Below are positions 45,655 to 58,181 of a stretch of 64,000 nucleotides of DNA, in pieces. The stretch is taken from the NCBI RefSeq assembly GCF_907165205.1, contig NC_058194.1, positions 4,216,824 to 4,280,823 of the forward strand, in the 5' to 3' direction. A program made the position numbers and the translations under genes. The notes under the pieces are model-generated. The model ran no database searches. It saw nothing but the letters and a program-made list of their open reading frames with translations, and was not told the DNA's origin. Source of the stretch: Coccinella septempunctata (Eukaryota > Arthropoda > Insecta > Coleoptera > Coccinellidae). The first letter of the stretch is position 1, and each line of letters opens with the position of its first letter.

Positions 45655-48600
45655 CTCACGACATGAGGAACTCCATTGAAATGTTTTTCCCGAATGAATC
45701 AACAAAGATATACGTTTCACTTTCAGCTTCTATACTTCATTCACTTTCATTTTAGCACAGGAGTGGCCATGGAAATTGAATACCTTTCACTCTGTATGGT
45801 ACGAAAATGTTGGGTTAAGACGCTTGTCAAAACATTTTTTAGTTTTAAATAAATGCTACGTAGTCCGTTCTACGTGAGACTCTCAGTAATTACGTATTTC
45901 ATCACAATGTCAAATCACTTCGGAAAATATTGCGTCGAAAATATGTAACGAACATAATTGACATTTATACAAACTGATTGAAGACATACCAAATCTATTT
46001 ATTTACATGGAAAATAGAAGTAATCAGTAGCTTGAGGAGAGTTACTGTTGTTTATTTTCTTTGGCTGGAGGCTGAAGACGTTACATCAGTTGTAGAATTC
46101 AAAAAAATCAACCCGAGGATGAAATGCATTTGATGCAGTGTTAGCATTGAATTGAATACTCATAGGTGGTAGGGAATGGGTATCTCTTGAAGAAATGAAC
46201 GGATAATTACGAGAATGTTGAATTCCTCAACAAAAATCATCTTGCGTAAATGGTAGTCAAAATAATTGAAAGAAGTTTGAAGCAACAGGAGCTTCACCTT
46301 CAAACAAAACAACTGCCTAGTATTCATGTCTGTTTATTTTCAGTACATTGATATAATAATAATAATTATACAGGGTGTGGCGTAATGAATGGATAATATG
46401 GAGCCTGCGGGTAGAGTACTCTATGGGGGTTCAAATAAATATATTTTACGTTTGGCAAAAGTGCCTTGGTTTTCGAGATATTGGGGATTTTCGATGAATC
46501 ACCCCAAATAATTATAATAACTGGATATTGACATTTTTCATCATAGCGGTTCAAAAGGAACTCCTTGATTTAATGGCATTTCTTAATTGCTCGAGGAGTC
46601 TTTTGAAATTTTTCAGTACACAGGGTGTTTCACAAGTAAACGGACAAACGAAAACCGTGAATAGAGGGCATTGAGCTCAGTTCAAAAACACCTCATATGT
46701 GTGTCTTAGGCATTCCGTTTCCGATATAGAGAGGAGTTTATTCGAATTTCCCTAATTTTTGTTCGGCCATAACTCCAAATATTTTAGTTGGATTCGGCTA
46801 AAAATTCATTATCCGCTTAAACTTCTAAGTTTCAATAAAACAGAACATTAAAAGTTGACGAACACAGGACCGGACTCATTGAGGATATATTCAAATTTAA
46901 ACTCATGCAAAACACTCTGTTTGTAGTTTTTCTCGTCATAATTTTGAATTTTTCAGGTATCTTCATTGATTTTCTCAAAATCAATGAAACTTTGGTATGC
47001 CTTTTCAGATTATTTCTAATGAATAATTGTTTGATCGTGAAATGTCTGGAAAAAACAGCGCTGCATATTGACTTTTACTTCACATTAATTAATGGGATGA
47101 ATATGATCGCCAATCAACTGAGGAAATCTAAAAATGGAATTAGAAATGTTCAACTGAATTTTTTCGTTCTCAATATATGTCTTGCATTTGTTTTTGATAT
47201 TTATAGCATATCTGGTTATTCAGATAGGTGATTAACAGTGATAATAAGCTTTATTATTGATAATAAACAAAAATAGAAAAAACTACCCTATCATGATCAT
47301 GAAAATAATAATTATAATTCGATATATTCCGAATGAATCGCTTTTTATGGACAACGTGGAACTGAAGTAATTTTCCGAACTGATTTTCACCTCATTTGGT
47401 CTTTTAGTGAAGGTAATGATTGGCACTTCGAATAAGTGTGATAAATGCACTTTCGAATTCTTTACTGATTCCGTTATAGTCATTATTGGATCTATGGAAA
47501 TCTATGGATTGTTCTGGTCTTATTACAATTTGTTATTGAAACATTGATGATATTCATGCACCAGCAAAAGTATTTATCAGTATTTCAGGTCATTTTATTA
47601 GAAGGGTATGACCACAATATTGGACTGCTAGATCTCCAGATCTGACACCCCGCGATTTCTTTCTTTGTTTTTATTCACACAACTAGTTGTCCATAGAAAA
47701 ATAGATTCATTCTGAAGATCAAGTTTTAATTTTTAGTTTCAAGATAGCGTAGTTTTTCGATCCATATTTGGGTATCATCAATTTTGAAACATTTTATCCT
47801 TGTGAAAGAGTATTTTGAAGACCGAATATGGTATAATTGTTGAAGACATTCAACAGAATATTCTTCGAAAAAAAATCAATTAAGGATTTCTAAATACATT
47901 TTCATGAAGTGCTCTATTCCTTAGAGGCGTCTGACCAAAACAATTATTTCTAGAACATGATCAACAGGTGGGGCAACCCAAAAATCAATTCATTTTGAGA
48001 CAATAATAATGCAGATAACAAAAAAGTTGAAATTATGATTAAAAAACTACATACACGGTGTTTTTATGAGTTTGAAGTTAAGTAAAGCCTCACTGAGCCC
48101 GGTCCAGATTTCTGTCGAATTTTAATGCTCTGTTTCAATGAAATTAACAACTCAAAGCTAATTATAAATTTTCAGTCGACTTGATCAGAATTTCAGGAGT
48201 TATAGCCAAACGGAAATTCGAGAAATTTCAAAAAACCCCGAAGAAACCTATATATAGGGTGCCCCAAAACTATTGAATCAAACGTCACACCACGATAGAG
48301 TAGATCAAATACTATCGAATGACACCAACATTAGTTGAGCGAAAATGTACCGTTTCTAAAAAAACCTAACCTAAAGTTGCCGATTTTCGAACCATTTTTT
48401 CAGTCACAAGGCCAATTTGTTATTAAGGATAGCGTTTTTCTCCCATATTATCACCCCTGTTTATTCTGAGTATTAAAAATCATGTAGAAAAAACAATTGT
48501 TTTAATTTACATTTACTTAGGTTATGGTTATCGATTAACTACTTAAAATAATTTCAATTAGGGGAGATGAAACAATAATATTACTTCAATATAATTTAAA

Positions 48601-51463
48601 ATCGATATCCTTTTTCACAAACTGGCCCTGTTATTAGAAAAAATAGTTCGAAAATCGGCAACTTTATGTATTTTAATAAAATTCTGATTATTTTGGAAAC
48701 GGTACATTTTCGTCGAACTAATGTTGGTGTCATTCGATAATATTTGGTTTACTCTATCGTGGTGTGACGTTTGATTCACTAGTTTTGGAACACCTTGTAT
48801 ATGGTATGATTCTGAACTCAGCTCAATGCCCTCTATTCGCGGTTTTCATTTGTCTGTTTACTCGTGAAACACCCTGTATACTCCTTGTACTCTGAAAATT
48901 TTAAAACGAATGCCCTCACCGTCATATGAAAATTCAAATTCTTCTTGTTGTAAGAACCGTTCATCCTTTCACCCAACGCCGACCCTAGTTACATGGCCCG
49001 TTGAAAACGAAATCGGCATCTGTTTACTGCAAAACACGTGTTCGCTGATATGAAGGGTTCAAAATTTTCTACCTGATTCGGGCTTTTTAGGAACGAATTG
49101 CTCAAGATGCCGAGTTCGAATAACATTTCGTTTTGCGTGTTATATTGGATAAAATTGAATTTATTGCATGGATGATTCGAGAATTATTGATGTCCAGAAT
49201 GCTCCAGAATGATGAAAATTTTCGGATTTCATTGAAATTCTTGCGAAAATTATCTCGTATATTTTCAAGTTTAGATTTTAATTCATTCAGAACTTTGAAG
49301 TTCGGCAAATAATGATGTAAATGATATAGATAACAGTCAATCACATTTCCTTCAGCGCAGTTGTTGTTTTGAAGAAAAAGCAGTAGATTCTCGCAAAATC
49401 CGAAACTCTACATGTATAGCAGTTGTTCAGTTCGGGATTAAAGTTTATCCTAGATTGATTTTGACATTTCAGTTCAGTTCTGTCAGATTATCTAGGATCA
49501 TCTCAAATCTCTGCCTCATCCTGAACTGAACAACCGGGCCTTATAGTAATAGCAACGTAGCATTCATTAAGTCGGTATATTATTGGAATAATACTAATTT
49601 TTTATAGCGGAGAATAGTGGTTTTCAGCCTCGGTAGGTATTCACGAAATTCATTTTATTATGTTTTTTTAAGGTGAATCGGCCCGAAATCTTGGATCCCC
49701 CGACCTGCTAGTTTCGTATACTTCTATGACAATAGCATAATAACTCAAATTTCAACATTTTCACAGAAATTTTTGAATTTAAGGGAAAGACACATTGAAA
49801 AAATCGATAGCAATTTACCGCCTAAACTACGAGCTTGCCGAAGTTGAAACTGGTAACAATCTACTCAGTGCTTCATAATATGTATAGTTTTATGACTCAG
49901 TGTTTTTTAGAACCTGTGAAAAAAATTAAAAACTGTAAACTCGTCATCGCCTTCCAAAGGCTGTATCTTGGAAGGTCTGTCGATTTGGAAAATTTACAGG
50001 AAATACCCCCGCTTATTTTCATTAAGGAATCATCTCCCTTATTCCTTCGCATTTGTTTACAGATATCCTGTATATAGCTATATTTTATCTATGTACCTTT
50101 TTATTCTAGATAGTAGAAGTTAATCAATCATCTGTATCTCAATCATATGTATCCGAGTATGTATCTATATTATTAACTTCATTATGAAGATTCATTATAT
50201 CTTGACAAAAATATGGTTGCAATTTCAAAATATGTTGACTCGAGGCCTTCCAAAGACTTCAATATTGTTTATTTTTTCCCTTACACCCTGTATGATCTAT
50301 CGAAAAATGCAAATCTGTTTTGGCGAATTCTTCATAAAATCTTACTTGTTTCTATATAATTGGTAATTTTCTTTATGATACATCACTGAAATATTTAAAC
50401 CAGAGAGATGCTACAAGCTCTTAAAATTTTTGGGAAGATCCAATATTTAAACATAATCGATTATAAAAGAGATGTTTCTGAGCAAAGGATTCCTCAAAAT
50501 CTTTGAGAAATCTGATTCAAGAAAAATATAAAGAGCGTTCCATTTGAAATAACACAATGTCAAACATTCGGTTTAGCCGACGTTGTTCATTTCTGTGATA
50601 TTGTGAAATTTGTAGCATTTTTTTCTCCTGATTCTGAAATGAAAATTTTCGGATTGGCTCATTGTCCTTGAATATTCATCACCATTAACATCTGAATTTT
50701 CTTATCCAAAAAATGTTTCTCTCTGAACAGGTTATTTTATTATATGCAATGATACAATACTGATTATTCGTTATACTAATAGGTAGTATTATCTATATGG
50801 ATCATTTCCATAGAGAGAAGAAATATCATTATGGACAAGACTCAAATCGATTCGTTTTCAGATAGGTAATGAAATAGTTCGCCAAATTCAGAATTATAGT
50901 GTAAGCTTGAGATGAAAGAAGTTCAACGGATTCATAGATATACGCACGATGAAATATAAACAGTCATAATCCCATTCGAGAGAGCCAAGATTGGTTCTCT
51001 TTCACGTGATTCTTTCCCCTACAAAGGAATGCGATAAAAAATCGTTGAGATATGCCGCCTGGCTTGCAATAATGGAGGAGAAAACGCGCTGCGCCTCTCA
51101 TTACTTAATTCCTCCGTATACTGATATTCCGCCTGTCTACATCTGCTTGCACAGTACAACGTTGCCATTTTCGGAGGTGCAAACGAGCAAAGAGTCTTTC
51201 AGAGTAATTGTCCGATATACAGCTCAGCACACTAGCGCCAGTGATATACACTCGAACTAAAAGATTGTTCAGTACATAAAGGGGGTGCGTTGTGACCTCA
51301 AAACGATTTTTTGATATGTTGGTCCCTGAAGCCTCCTGAATCTAACAAGCTAAAAAACGAGGCAAAACGTTGTCACCTCCGATTTCGGAGGTGACATCGA
51401 TATATATGAGGTGAGAGCGTTAAACGAGTTACTATTTTGGAGGTGGTATTAACACTTTATAAC
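45655..51463 (-). repeat. Unit C (reverse copy, truncated at its left end)
   Basis: Starts CACGACATGAGGAACTCC, corresponding to about 36,116 in B, and ends AACACTTTATAACT. By eye it is more than 98% identical to D in inverted orientation. It lacks the ~440-bp and ~210-bp segments present in A and B. The 108-codon frame at 46905-47231 (also at 62410-62736 in D) is not kept in A and B and has a composition typical of AT-rich chance frames, so it is not called. Confidence 0.88.
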
Positions 51464-51488
51464 TATATATATATATATATATATATAT
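51464..51488. repeat. (TA)n at the end of unit C
   Basis: Short TA tract between the unit terminus and an RLE fragment. Confidence 0.9.
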
Positions 51489-51597
51489 AAGCAACATTTC
51501 TCTTCACAGTGAAGGGGCTGCTGACCCCTTCGCTGGATGACTCAGGTACGCGGGGTCGTCACTCCCCGATGGCTTACCACCACCACCACCCTGAGTA
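51489..51597 (+). pseudogene. RLE-5-type RT fragment, 109 bp
   Basis: Plus-strand codons WMTQVRGVVTPRWLTTTT align with NWVTRVRGAVNPRKLTLP just before the GIFQGD box of RLE-5. A CCACCA repeat expansion has occurred at the end. No poly(A) is attached, so it is probably a relic left by rearrangement. Confidence 0.7.
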
Positions 51598-51767
51598 TTA
51601 TATATATATATTTTTTTTTTTTTTTTTTTAATTCACACAGTGTAAACTGTGGGTTGTTTCTCAGAACATGCCCGGGCGTAATGCCAAGAACATTTCTACC
51701 TTCCCTACGTCAATGGGGGTATATAACCTGTCTTATTATATTCACCGTTCCCAAGATGACAGCTTGA
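51598..51767 (-). pseudogene. RLE-9: minimal 3' fragment (~140 bp) in (TA)n
   Basis: (TA)n, then 20 T at 51611-51630, then about 137 bp that end in HQAVILGTVNIIRQVIYPH plus stop on the minus strand, matching the RLE-7 C-terminus. TA repeats lie on both sides. It is among the shortest recognisable insertions, showing severe 5' truncation. Confidence 0.82.

Positions 51768-51828
<61 letters not shown>
51768..51828. repeat. (TA)n right of RLE-9
   Basis: About 58 bp of TA that complete the flank of the RLE-9 insertion. Confidence 0.92.
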
Positions 51829-51831
<3 letters not shown>

Positions 51832-53225
51832 CCAATAGACGTTTCCAGTCCCGATACGTTTGTAAGGCGACCTGAGACCCACATGATCCGAATGTTTTCT
51901 TCGAGTATATATGATGAAATAACGTTATTGAGAATTATAACTCCTTAGGCACACTTAGAGGGGAAAAGAATTCCTTCATTTAAAAAAGTAGCATAATCGA
52001 TAATATTTTCCAAACCCGAGACATTGCACCAACTTTACAATCCCACATATACTCCAGCGGTAAATATTGCCAACGTTCACGATCCCGGCGCTGTTGCCAG
52101 TCTGACGGGACTGAAGCAGACAATTTCGATGCATATAATGACGCGAAAAAGTAGGTGTTACGGCAGAAATTCATATATGTGTGAGTTTGTTGAGAAAGAA
52201 GTATTGTCTCAATATTCTCATGAAGCAAATTCCTTTTTAACAGATTCTTCCCAAATTTTGATCCATTAATAACATACCTAACCTTGAGAGGCTGTATACA
52301 TAAAATGATTTTAATAAAATATGGAAAATTTATTTTTAGCTTCCTTCTGAAATCTACAAGGGGGTTCCTGAAATTCGTGCAAGTACTCAAACTATCATAA
52401 AAATGAGACAAAAATCAACAAAATATATTGAAACACTGTTTACAAAAATTGAGATCTAGAGAGCGAAATATGAATTATTTTAATATTCCAGAGCCAGACT
52501 CATCACACCTAATTCAACGTGTTCAGTTTCATCATATTATCTTGTATGTCGAATTGAAAATAATTGTTTCACTTTCCAAGAAGTCCGTGCCAAGCCCAGA
52601 ATTCCTCCTCTAATGTATTTTCCAAATTGAAATAAAAAACAGAAAAATCTAATTCATTCCTATAAATATCGCGTCAATGACTAGGTATGAGATGTGAAAT
52701 ATTCCAAAACAAACTTTAAAACGACCAGAATAATCGTAATAGCTTTCCTCGATAGGTACAATCATTCATTAATGCGAAAGACTGAAATGAAATAACACGA
52801 ACAAAAATGAGAAAATTGATTACTGACGTTCAAATTCCGTTAATATTATTTTGAAAGTTTTGCGAAATGAGAACCGAAACACATCTATCACGTTGAATTC
52901 TCCGATGAGATAAAGCCTTCCGATCCATTTTGCCATTGTTTCTTAATAGATCACAAAAATTCATCATTCAATTGAATGCATTCAATTGGTTTCTCGTCGT
53001 CTGGATATCCTCCTTATAAACCTCCTTCAATTTTACCCACAAAGAATTGTATAGAAGGTTCAGATCTGGTAATCCATAAGGTCATGGTTCCCAGTTGGGC
53101 ATCCTGGACCAATTCATTAAATTGGATAGGTATTGTCCAGGCCATTCCTTACTTTGAAAATGTATTTCTCCGATTTTTATGCTCTGTGGTATGCCAGGAG
53201 AAATATTTTGTGGAAAGTTAATATT
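51829..53225. other. Unassigned spacer DNA
   Basis: 1.4 kb with short open frames only (the longest, 143 codons at 51980-52411 on -, has no recognisable domain). No terminal repeats or microsatellites seen. This is the least repetitive-looking part of the right half and may be ancestral intergenic DNA. Confidence 0.45.
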
Positions 53226-53440
53226 ATACAAATGCGAAGGACTAAGGGAGATGATTCCTCGATGAAAATAAGCAGGGGTAGTTCCTAAAAATTTTTTTTG
53301 AAATGGACCTCCCATCAAAGATACAGCCTTTGGAAGGCGATGCCGAGTTTATAGTTTTTGATTTTTTTACGGGTTCTAAAAAACACTGAGTCATAAACTA
53401 TACATAATATGAAGCACTAAGTATATATTGTTACTCACAC
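53226..53440 (+). repeat. Diverged unit fragment in the C-D spacer
   Basis: Contains AGGGAGATGATTCCT, AAAATAAGC-GGGGTA, CAGCCTTTGGAAGGCGATG and AAACACTGAGTCATAAA, in the same order as 28,330-28,510 of unit A. It is clearly more diverged than A-D are from each other, so this part of the unit is an older dispersed repeat. Confidence 0.75.
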
Positions 53441-53628
53441 AATTTTTTAGATCTCATAACTTCATTATAAAGGGTTGAACATAACAACCCTTTATGATTT
53501 TCCTTCAAAAATTGTTTTCGTGGGATAGATATTCAAAAACCAAAATTCTCTTATGGATTTCTATTCGATTCGGGAGAAAAAAATCGCCTGCAAAGTTTCG
53601 ATACAGTCGATACTTTCTCGGATATATA

Positions 53629-54837
53629 ACGAGCGTTCAAAAAAATTCGTCGTCAAGTAGGCTATGAAATTTTGAAGGCTGATGTTCGGTGGCTGAACGT
53701 ATGTCTTTCCTTGAATTACTTCATCTTCCCAAAATGTAAACAATGATGACATTAACCTATATATCGTAATTTTGTACGGAAAGGCACTTTTCAGAAAAGG
53801 TTACCTGTAAATTTCACCCAATTTTCGAAAAGCATTTCTTTCATTGAGTAAGATGACAAGAATCCAAACAATCTGAGGCGGTTAGAAAAGTTCTTCGTAA
53901 AAATTTTAACCGTCCACTATTTTCATATGTAAGAGACATGAATCTTGAATTGATCGTGGTAGTATGTTTTTTTGTAAGAAGGTTCTAGTTACTTCAGTCA
54001 TATGAATAAATCACAGTAAGATTCTCAATAAAATGTTTATTGATTCTCTATAAATATAGAATTGATTCAGTCATTACTGAAAATCCATGACTCAACTAAA
54101 AGAACTGAATTACATGAAAATAGCTATTGGACAATTTATTAAAATTCAATTCAGCTATAAAAAGGCATGATGCTTTCTCCTTCATAACGTTCTGCTATTG
54201 AAGTTCCATGAAAGAAAGTAGGTCCACATTTTGCCTTTGACTGATGCATACTGTCAGTATGCATCAGTTCAGTATGATACCGAACTTTTCAGTTTTCTGA
54301 TAACATGTCAATCTTTATGGAAACAAATGGATATCTTTTTTCAAAATCGGGTGGCATATGTCAACGGATACTCCATCCACTTGAGATAAAATCTGAAGAG
54401 AGGTTTGTCGAGCTTCTGTCACCATGTTTTCATTATTACTGAACTCTAGAGTTTTCTTTCTTGTTACACCACTTCCTTTTTTGTTTGAACATACCTGTTT
54501 CGTCAACACATCGCAAAACAGTACAATGGAAAAATTCATTCTTAATAATCTAACGCAACATAGGCTCCAATGAAGTCGCCGGAACAGAATATTTCCATTT
54601 TCCTTCAATTTTCTTTCCAATTTTGAAGTAGAATTCAATAGTAAAAGTCTTTCACACGTTCGTTAAAACCATCTTTATAATTTGCTGATAATTTTAATTC
54701 AACAACAACCCAAAATGCTAAAATGACAGTTCACCTGGAAAATAGTAAAGCACGAGCTAAGAATTACGTTTAGACACGAAATATCGACGTTCAAAATTCC
54801 ATAGCCTACTTGACGACGAATTTTTTTGAACGCACGT
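53629..54837 (-). mobile_element. 1.2-kb mariner-like element with TA target duplication
   Basis: Ends ACGAGCGTTCAAAAAAATTC (left) and ACGTGCGTTCAAAAAAATTC (right, inverted), continuing through GTCGTCAAGTAGGCTATG. The inverted repeats cover about 48 bp. TA flanks at 53627-53628 and 54838-54839. The 1,209-bp length is normal for a complete mariner. Inside, a minus-strand frame at 54638-54315 reads VTEARQTSLQILSQVDGVSV and HPILKKDIHLFP, like the helix-turn-helix part of a mariner transposase. The catalytic part is scrambled, so it is inactive. Confidence 0.8.
54241..54267. repeat. 13-bp-arm perfect palindrome inside the mariner-like element
   Basis: CTGATGCATACTG, one T, then the exact inverse. 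It could be a cruciform-forming site or a small foldback duplication; no function is implied. Confidence 0.85.
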
Positions 54838-56395
54838 TAGTTACAATCAGTTCTGATTACTGTTCATTCCATTTCGTCGTAAAAGTATATATCAGAATAT
54901 TCTGAGATATTGTATGTCTATGACGGGAGATAAAGATGTTCTATGAATCTTTCTGAAGGTTAAATTACTAATTTCCGCAAGAAAATTATATCCGTAATAT
55001 CTTTCGATTGATAAGCATAATTGACAACAGTATTTTTCATTTTATTTCAGATACAATAACGCAAAACTATAATAAATGTTCAAAATGAGTTCCTCTCGCT
55101 AAAATATATGCATCAACTCTCTGTCTCGTAGACCTTCGTATTCTTTCGAATAACCCGGTAGTATTTCTTCTGGTTTCACACGATGATACTATTCGATCTC
55201 TGGAGTATTAAACGCTTGATATTCACTGAACTGAGCATCATCATCACTGCAGATTCTCATATACAAAAAAGGTTTGTGATTGGCCATACAATTTGAAAAA
55301 TTCAAGGTTGAATATTATCTCCAAGTTCTAAACATTCTACATACTGCATGTGGAGAGGAAACTCTTGTATACTGCGCTTTGCAATTGAATACTGTTGAAA
55401 AATTAATTTTCGACTCTCAAGGTTGAAATCTAATTGATTACTGGTTTATACAGCGTGTCCACTTTTAAAAGGGCCAAACTTCATTATGAGATCATACAAG
55501 TGATTTGGAACGAAAAATGTCATATAACACATAATTGAAATGTTATCGGTTATTCTTTAATATAACCTTTTTTTGATTTCACGAAATATTCTAATGGTAT
55601 CAATTACACCACAGTTATCTCCTAGCCTAACTAAATTTGACCACATATCTGGAAACAGCAATAAATCTGCTACATGATGAGAATTCGTGTGTACGAAAAA
55701 ATTTCTTATTGCGGGCTTGGTAAGGGGATGGGATGAATATCACGATTCTGAAGTGAATAAAATTAAGCCTATTTTTCCAATGGTTTTATCAATGAAAAAT
55801 TATTAATTATGGATATGTTTTCTTTTCAACAAAAAATACCCCATTTAGATTGCTTCCGAATCACATATAAGCTTTTATTCTTGCTGCTAGTCTTCTTCCA
55901 TTATATTTATTTATTACATAATTTTGTTTCCAGTAGAGGACAAGCCTATAAACTCGAAGGTTATATATTACATACATGCATACATAAACTGTGTGGATAA
56001 ACGAAAATGAAAGCGAAAAATACAAAACTGAAATATCATATACAAAAAAGAAAAAAAAATTAGATATAACACCACAGTTCCTCACAGAGAGGACTTCTAC
56101 CTGTCATAACTGTTTTTGAAACCGTTTACCGAGGTCGATTGCACTACGCATTCAAGGAGACGGTTCCAGTTGTGAAATATACGGTTAACGAGAAACATAT
56201 GAATATAATGGCTAACAAGATAACAACGAAAAACTCGACACATTCCAAACCTTAATTTGATTGAATGATTGAATATTAAAATTTATCAGATGGAAATCAT
56301 GAATTTATCTGCAAAATCAAATAACCCAAATGAATAAACTAAATTTTAATGATATAGATTTTATGAAAACATGTAAAGAAAACAAATTACTACTA
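54838..56395. other. Unassigned spacer DNA
   Basis: 1.5 kb of AT-rich DNA. Short frames only, no domain recognised. No transposon ends could be paired. Confidence 0.45.
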
Positions 56396-56399
56396 GTAC

Positions 56400-56640
56400 T
56401 TATACTCGTAATGATTGCTCGAAATGCCACCGCCTTGTTCAATACATTTTATACATCGTTTTTGTAGTGAATCTGTAACCCTGCGAAGTTTCTGACGCAT
56501 TTCAGCATAACACAATGTTATTCTTTTGATCAGGACCTCTCGAGTCTGAACGCTAATTTAATAAACTTTTTCTTTCAAGGTGTTCCAGGCATAAAAATCC
56601 AAAGGCGTAAGGTCGGTGCCTCTTTGTGGCCATCTTACGT
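56400..56640 (-). pseudogene. C-terminus of a mariner-type transposase
   Basis: Minus-strand reading from 56640: RWPQRGTDLTPLDFYAWNTL, a stop, then MRQKLRRVTDSLQKRCIKCI and EQGGGISSNH. The W-P-x-R-(S/G)-x-D-L-T-P-L-D-F block contains the last catalytic acidic position of Tc1/mariner DDE/D enzymes. It is an inverted partner of the fragment at 56697-57007. Confidence 0.75.
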
Positions 56641-56696
56641 TGACCCTCAACTCATGTTGAAAATGAGAAACCATGGTCGCATGGGAGTTTTCTCTT

Positions 56697-57007
56697 TTCC
56701 ATACATGGGTTGAGGGTCAACGTGTGGTTGGCAGTCATGAGAGGTGAACTTTTCGGACGAGTAATATTTCCCGATCCGCTTGATCCAAAGCATCTTGACA
56801 GACATATTGGAGAAAATGTCTGGTTTCAAATAAATGGCTGCCCAGCTCATAATAGCCGGAATGTACGGCACTAAATAAATCAATATTTTGGGGTGCAATG
56901 GATTGGAAGGTACATTCCGGTAAGATGGCCAACAAGAAGCCCCGACCTTACGCTTTTGGATTTTTATGTCTGGAACACCTTGAAAGAAAGAGTTATCACA
57001 ATATTTT
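56697..57007 (+). pseudogene. Middle and C-terminal part of a mariner-type transposase
   Basis: Plus-strand codons RVNVWLAVMRGELFGRVIF, then NVWFQINGCPAHNSRNVR (QINGCPAH in place of the usual QDGAPAH, so the second catalytic Asp is lost), a stop, then WIGRYIPVRWPTRSPDLTLL and DFYVWNTLKERV. The reading is nearly continuous, with one stop. It meets the minus-strand copy through an inverted GTTGACCCTCAACTCATG pair (56638-56655 and 56703-56720). Confidence 0.78.
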
Positions 57008-57672
57008 GAATAGAATCTGAGTGGTGTTATTGAATTCTTTTCGTATGCAAACTAGATTATCACACGTCAGCTCAAGCTAATTCAAATATCTATATTAAAC
57101 TTATATTAGGTATCACATCACTCTGTAAATTAACTTGTACCTATAGGCGAAAACCAATCGTGTAACTGAAAGTCCTCTGATTTTATAATGATTTTTATGT
57201 GTATTTTTATAAATGATTAAATTGAAAGTTTGACTCTATGATTCAAACAAAAATGAAGTTGCTGAAGAATACTTGTACCAGAGATAGAGTTTTCAAGAAT
57301 AGTTTTTCAAGAATATAAGGACTTCATACTGAAAAAAACCTTTTTATCACTGTGGTAGGAGTAAAAAATCTCCATTGCTTTTGTATATTGATCTTCTGAA
57401 AAATTTCTGGAAAAGAGCTCCTGTCAAGTCAACCAAATATAACTACAATGATGTTCAGGAAATTCGTAAATTCGTAAACACGACAGAGGGTCAAGTAGGG
57501 TGTGGTGAAAATACAATTTTTGTGCATAGGATCCTAAACGTGCCAGTGCTCCTGAAATTAGGTCGACTCACTTCACTTAATCGGGCTTGTATAAGTTTCC
57601 ATACGTGTGCTATTATAGTTCGTATACGAAAAGAATCCAATAACACCACTTCAATTCAATTCAAAATATTGT
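56998..57672. repeat. Inverted pair of 56-bp arms
   Basis: 56998-57053 and 57617-57672 are inverted copies (ACAATATTTTGAAT and GTGGTGTTATTG shared), about 88% by eye. They begin at the 3' end of the transposase fragment, so a piece of the transposon's 3' flank was duplicated in reverse. Confidence 0.75.
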
Positions 57673-57893
57673 CATTGAATATATCTCATGACGACTGTTC
57701 ATCATACCGGGATCGTATAAGTTTTCTTATAGTACATTTGAGGTGTATAAATCGAAAAGATGACAAAATAAATTCTCAAGCTCTTCAACTGCAGCGTTGT
57801 CAAATTTTCGGACTAGATGCGTCGGTCAACTATGCGGATTATATACATCAAGTTCATGTCGCTCGAAGCGCCCTCGCACTGGCCAAACCCTGA
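57375..57893 (+). other. Open frame of 172 codons, unknown
   Basis: Longest non-transposon frame of the right half (MLLYIDLLKNFWKRAPVKST at the start). No domain recognised. It contains the right arm of the inverted pair at 57617-57672, so at least a third of it is duplicated transposon flank. Coding is doubtful. Confidence 0.2.
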
Positions 57894-57920
57894 AGTTTTC
57901 TGTATATAATAACGAGTATA

Positions 57921-58051
57921 ACCGACTTTTCAGACCCACCTGAAAATTCACCCCTAGCATCCCCTAACCCCCCTTATAACGATTCTATGGTCGAACGTTA
58001 CCAGACCCGGAGCCGGGTCTGACAACGTCACTTTTGGACTGAAAAGTCGGT
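57921..58051. repeat. 131-bp hairpin with ACCGACTTTTCAG arms
   Basis: Arms 57921-57933 and 58039-58051 are exact inverses and are each followed by related GAGTATA text. A GC-rich inner palindrome CAGACCCGG-AG-CCGGGTCTG lies at 58002-58021. Probably a small foldback MITE. Confidence 0.6.
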
Positions 58052-58091
58052 CGAGTATACCGTTTTGGGTCTGTATATGCGGTCGAACAAA

Positions 58092-58093
<2 letters not shown>

Positions 58094-58177
<84 letters not shown>
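58094..58177. repeat. (TA)n at the boundary of unit D
   Basis: About 84 bp of TA, running into the AGTTATAAAGTGTTAATACC start of unit D. Confidence 0.95.

Positions 58178-58181
<4 letters not shown>

Noticed and set aside
46905..47231. 108-codon frame, almost identical at 62410-62736
   Set aside because: Identity reflects recent duplication of units C and D. The frame is not kept in A or B and is Leu/Ile/Phe/Asn-rich as expected from AT-rich DNA.
51980..52411. 143-codon minus-strand frame in the C-D spacer
   Set aside because: No recognisable domain, no second copy and no upstream signals. Retained only as unassigned DNA.
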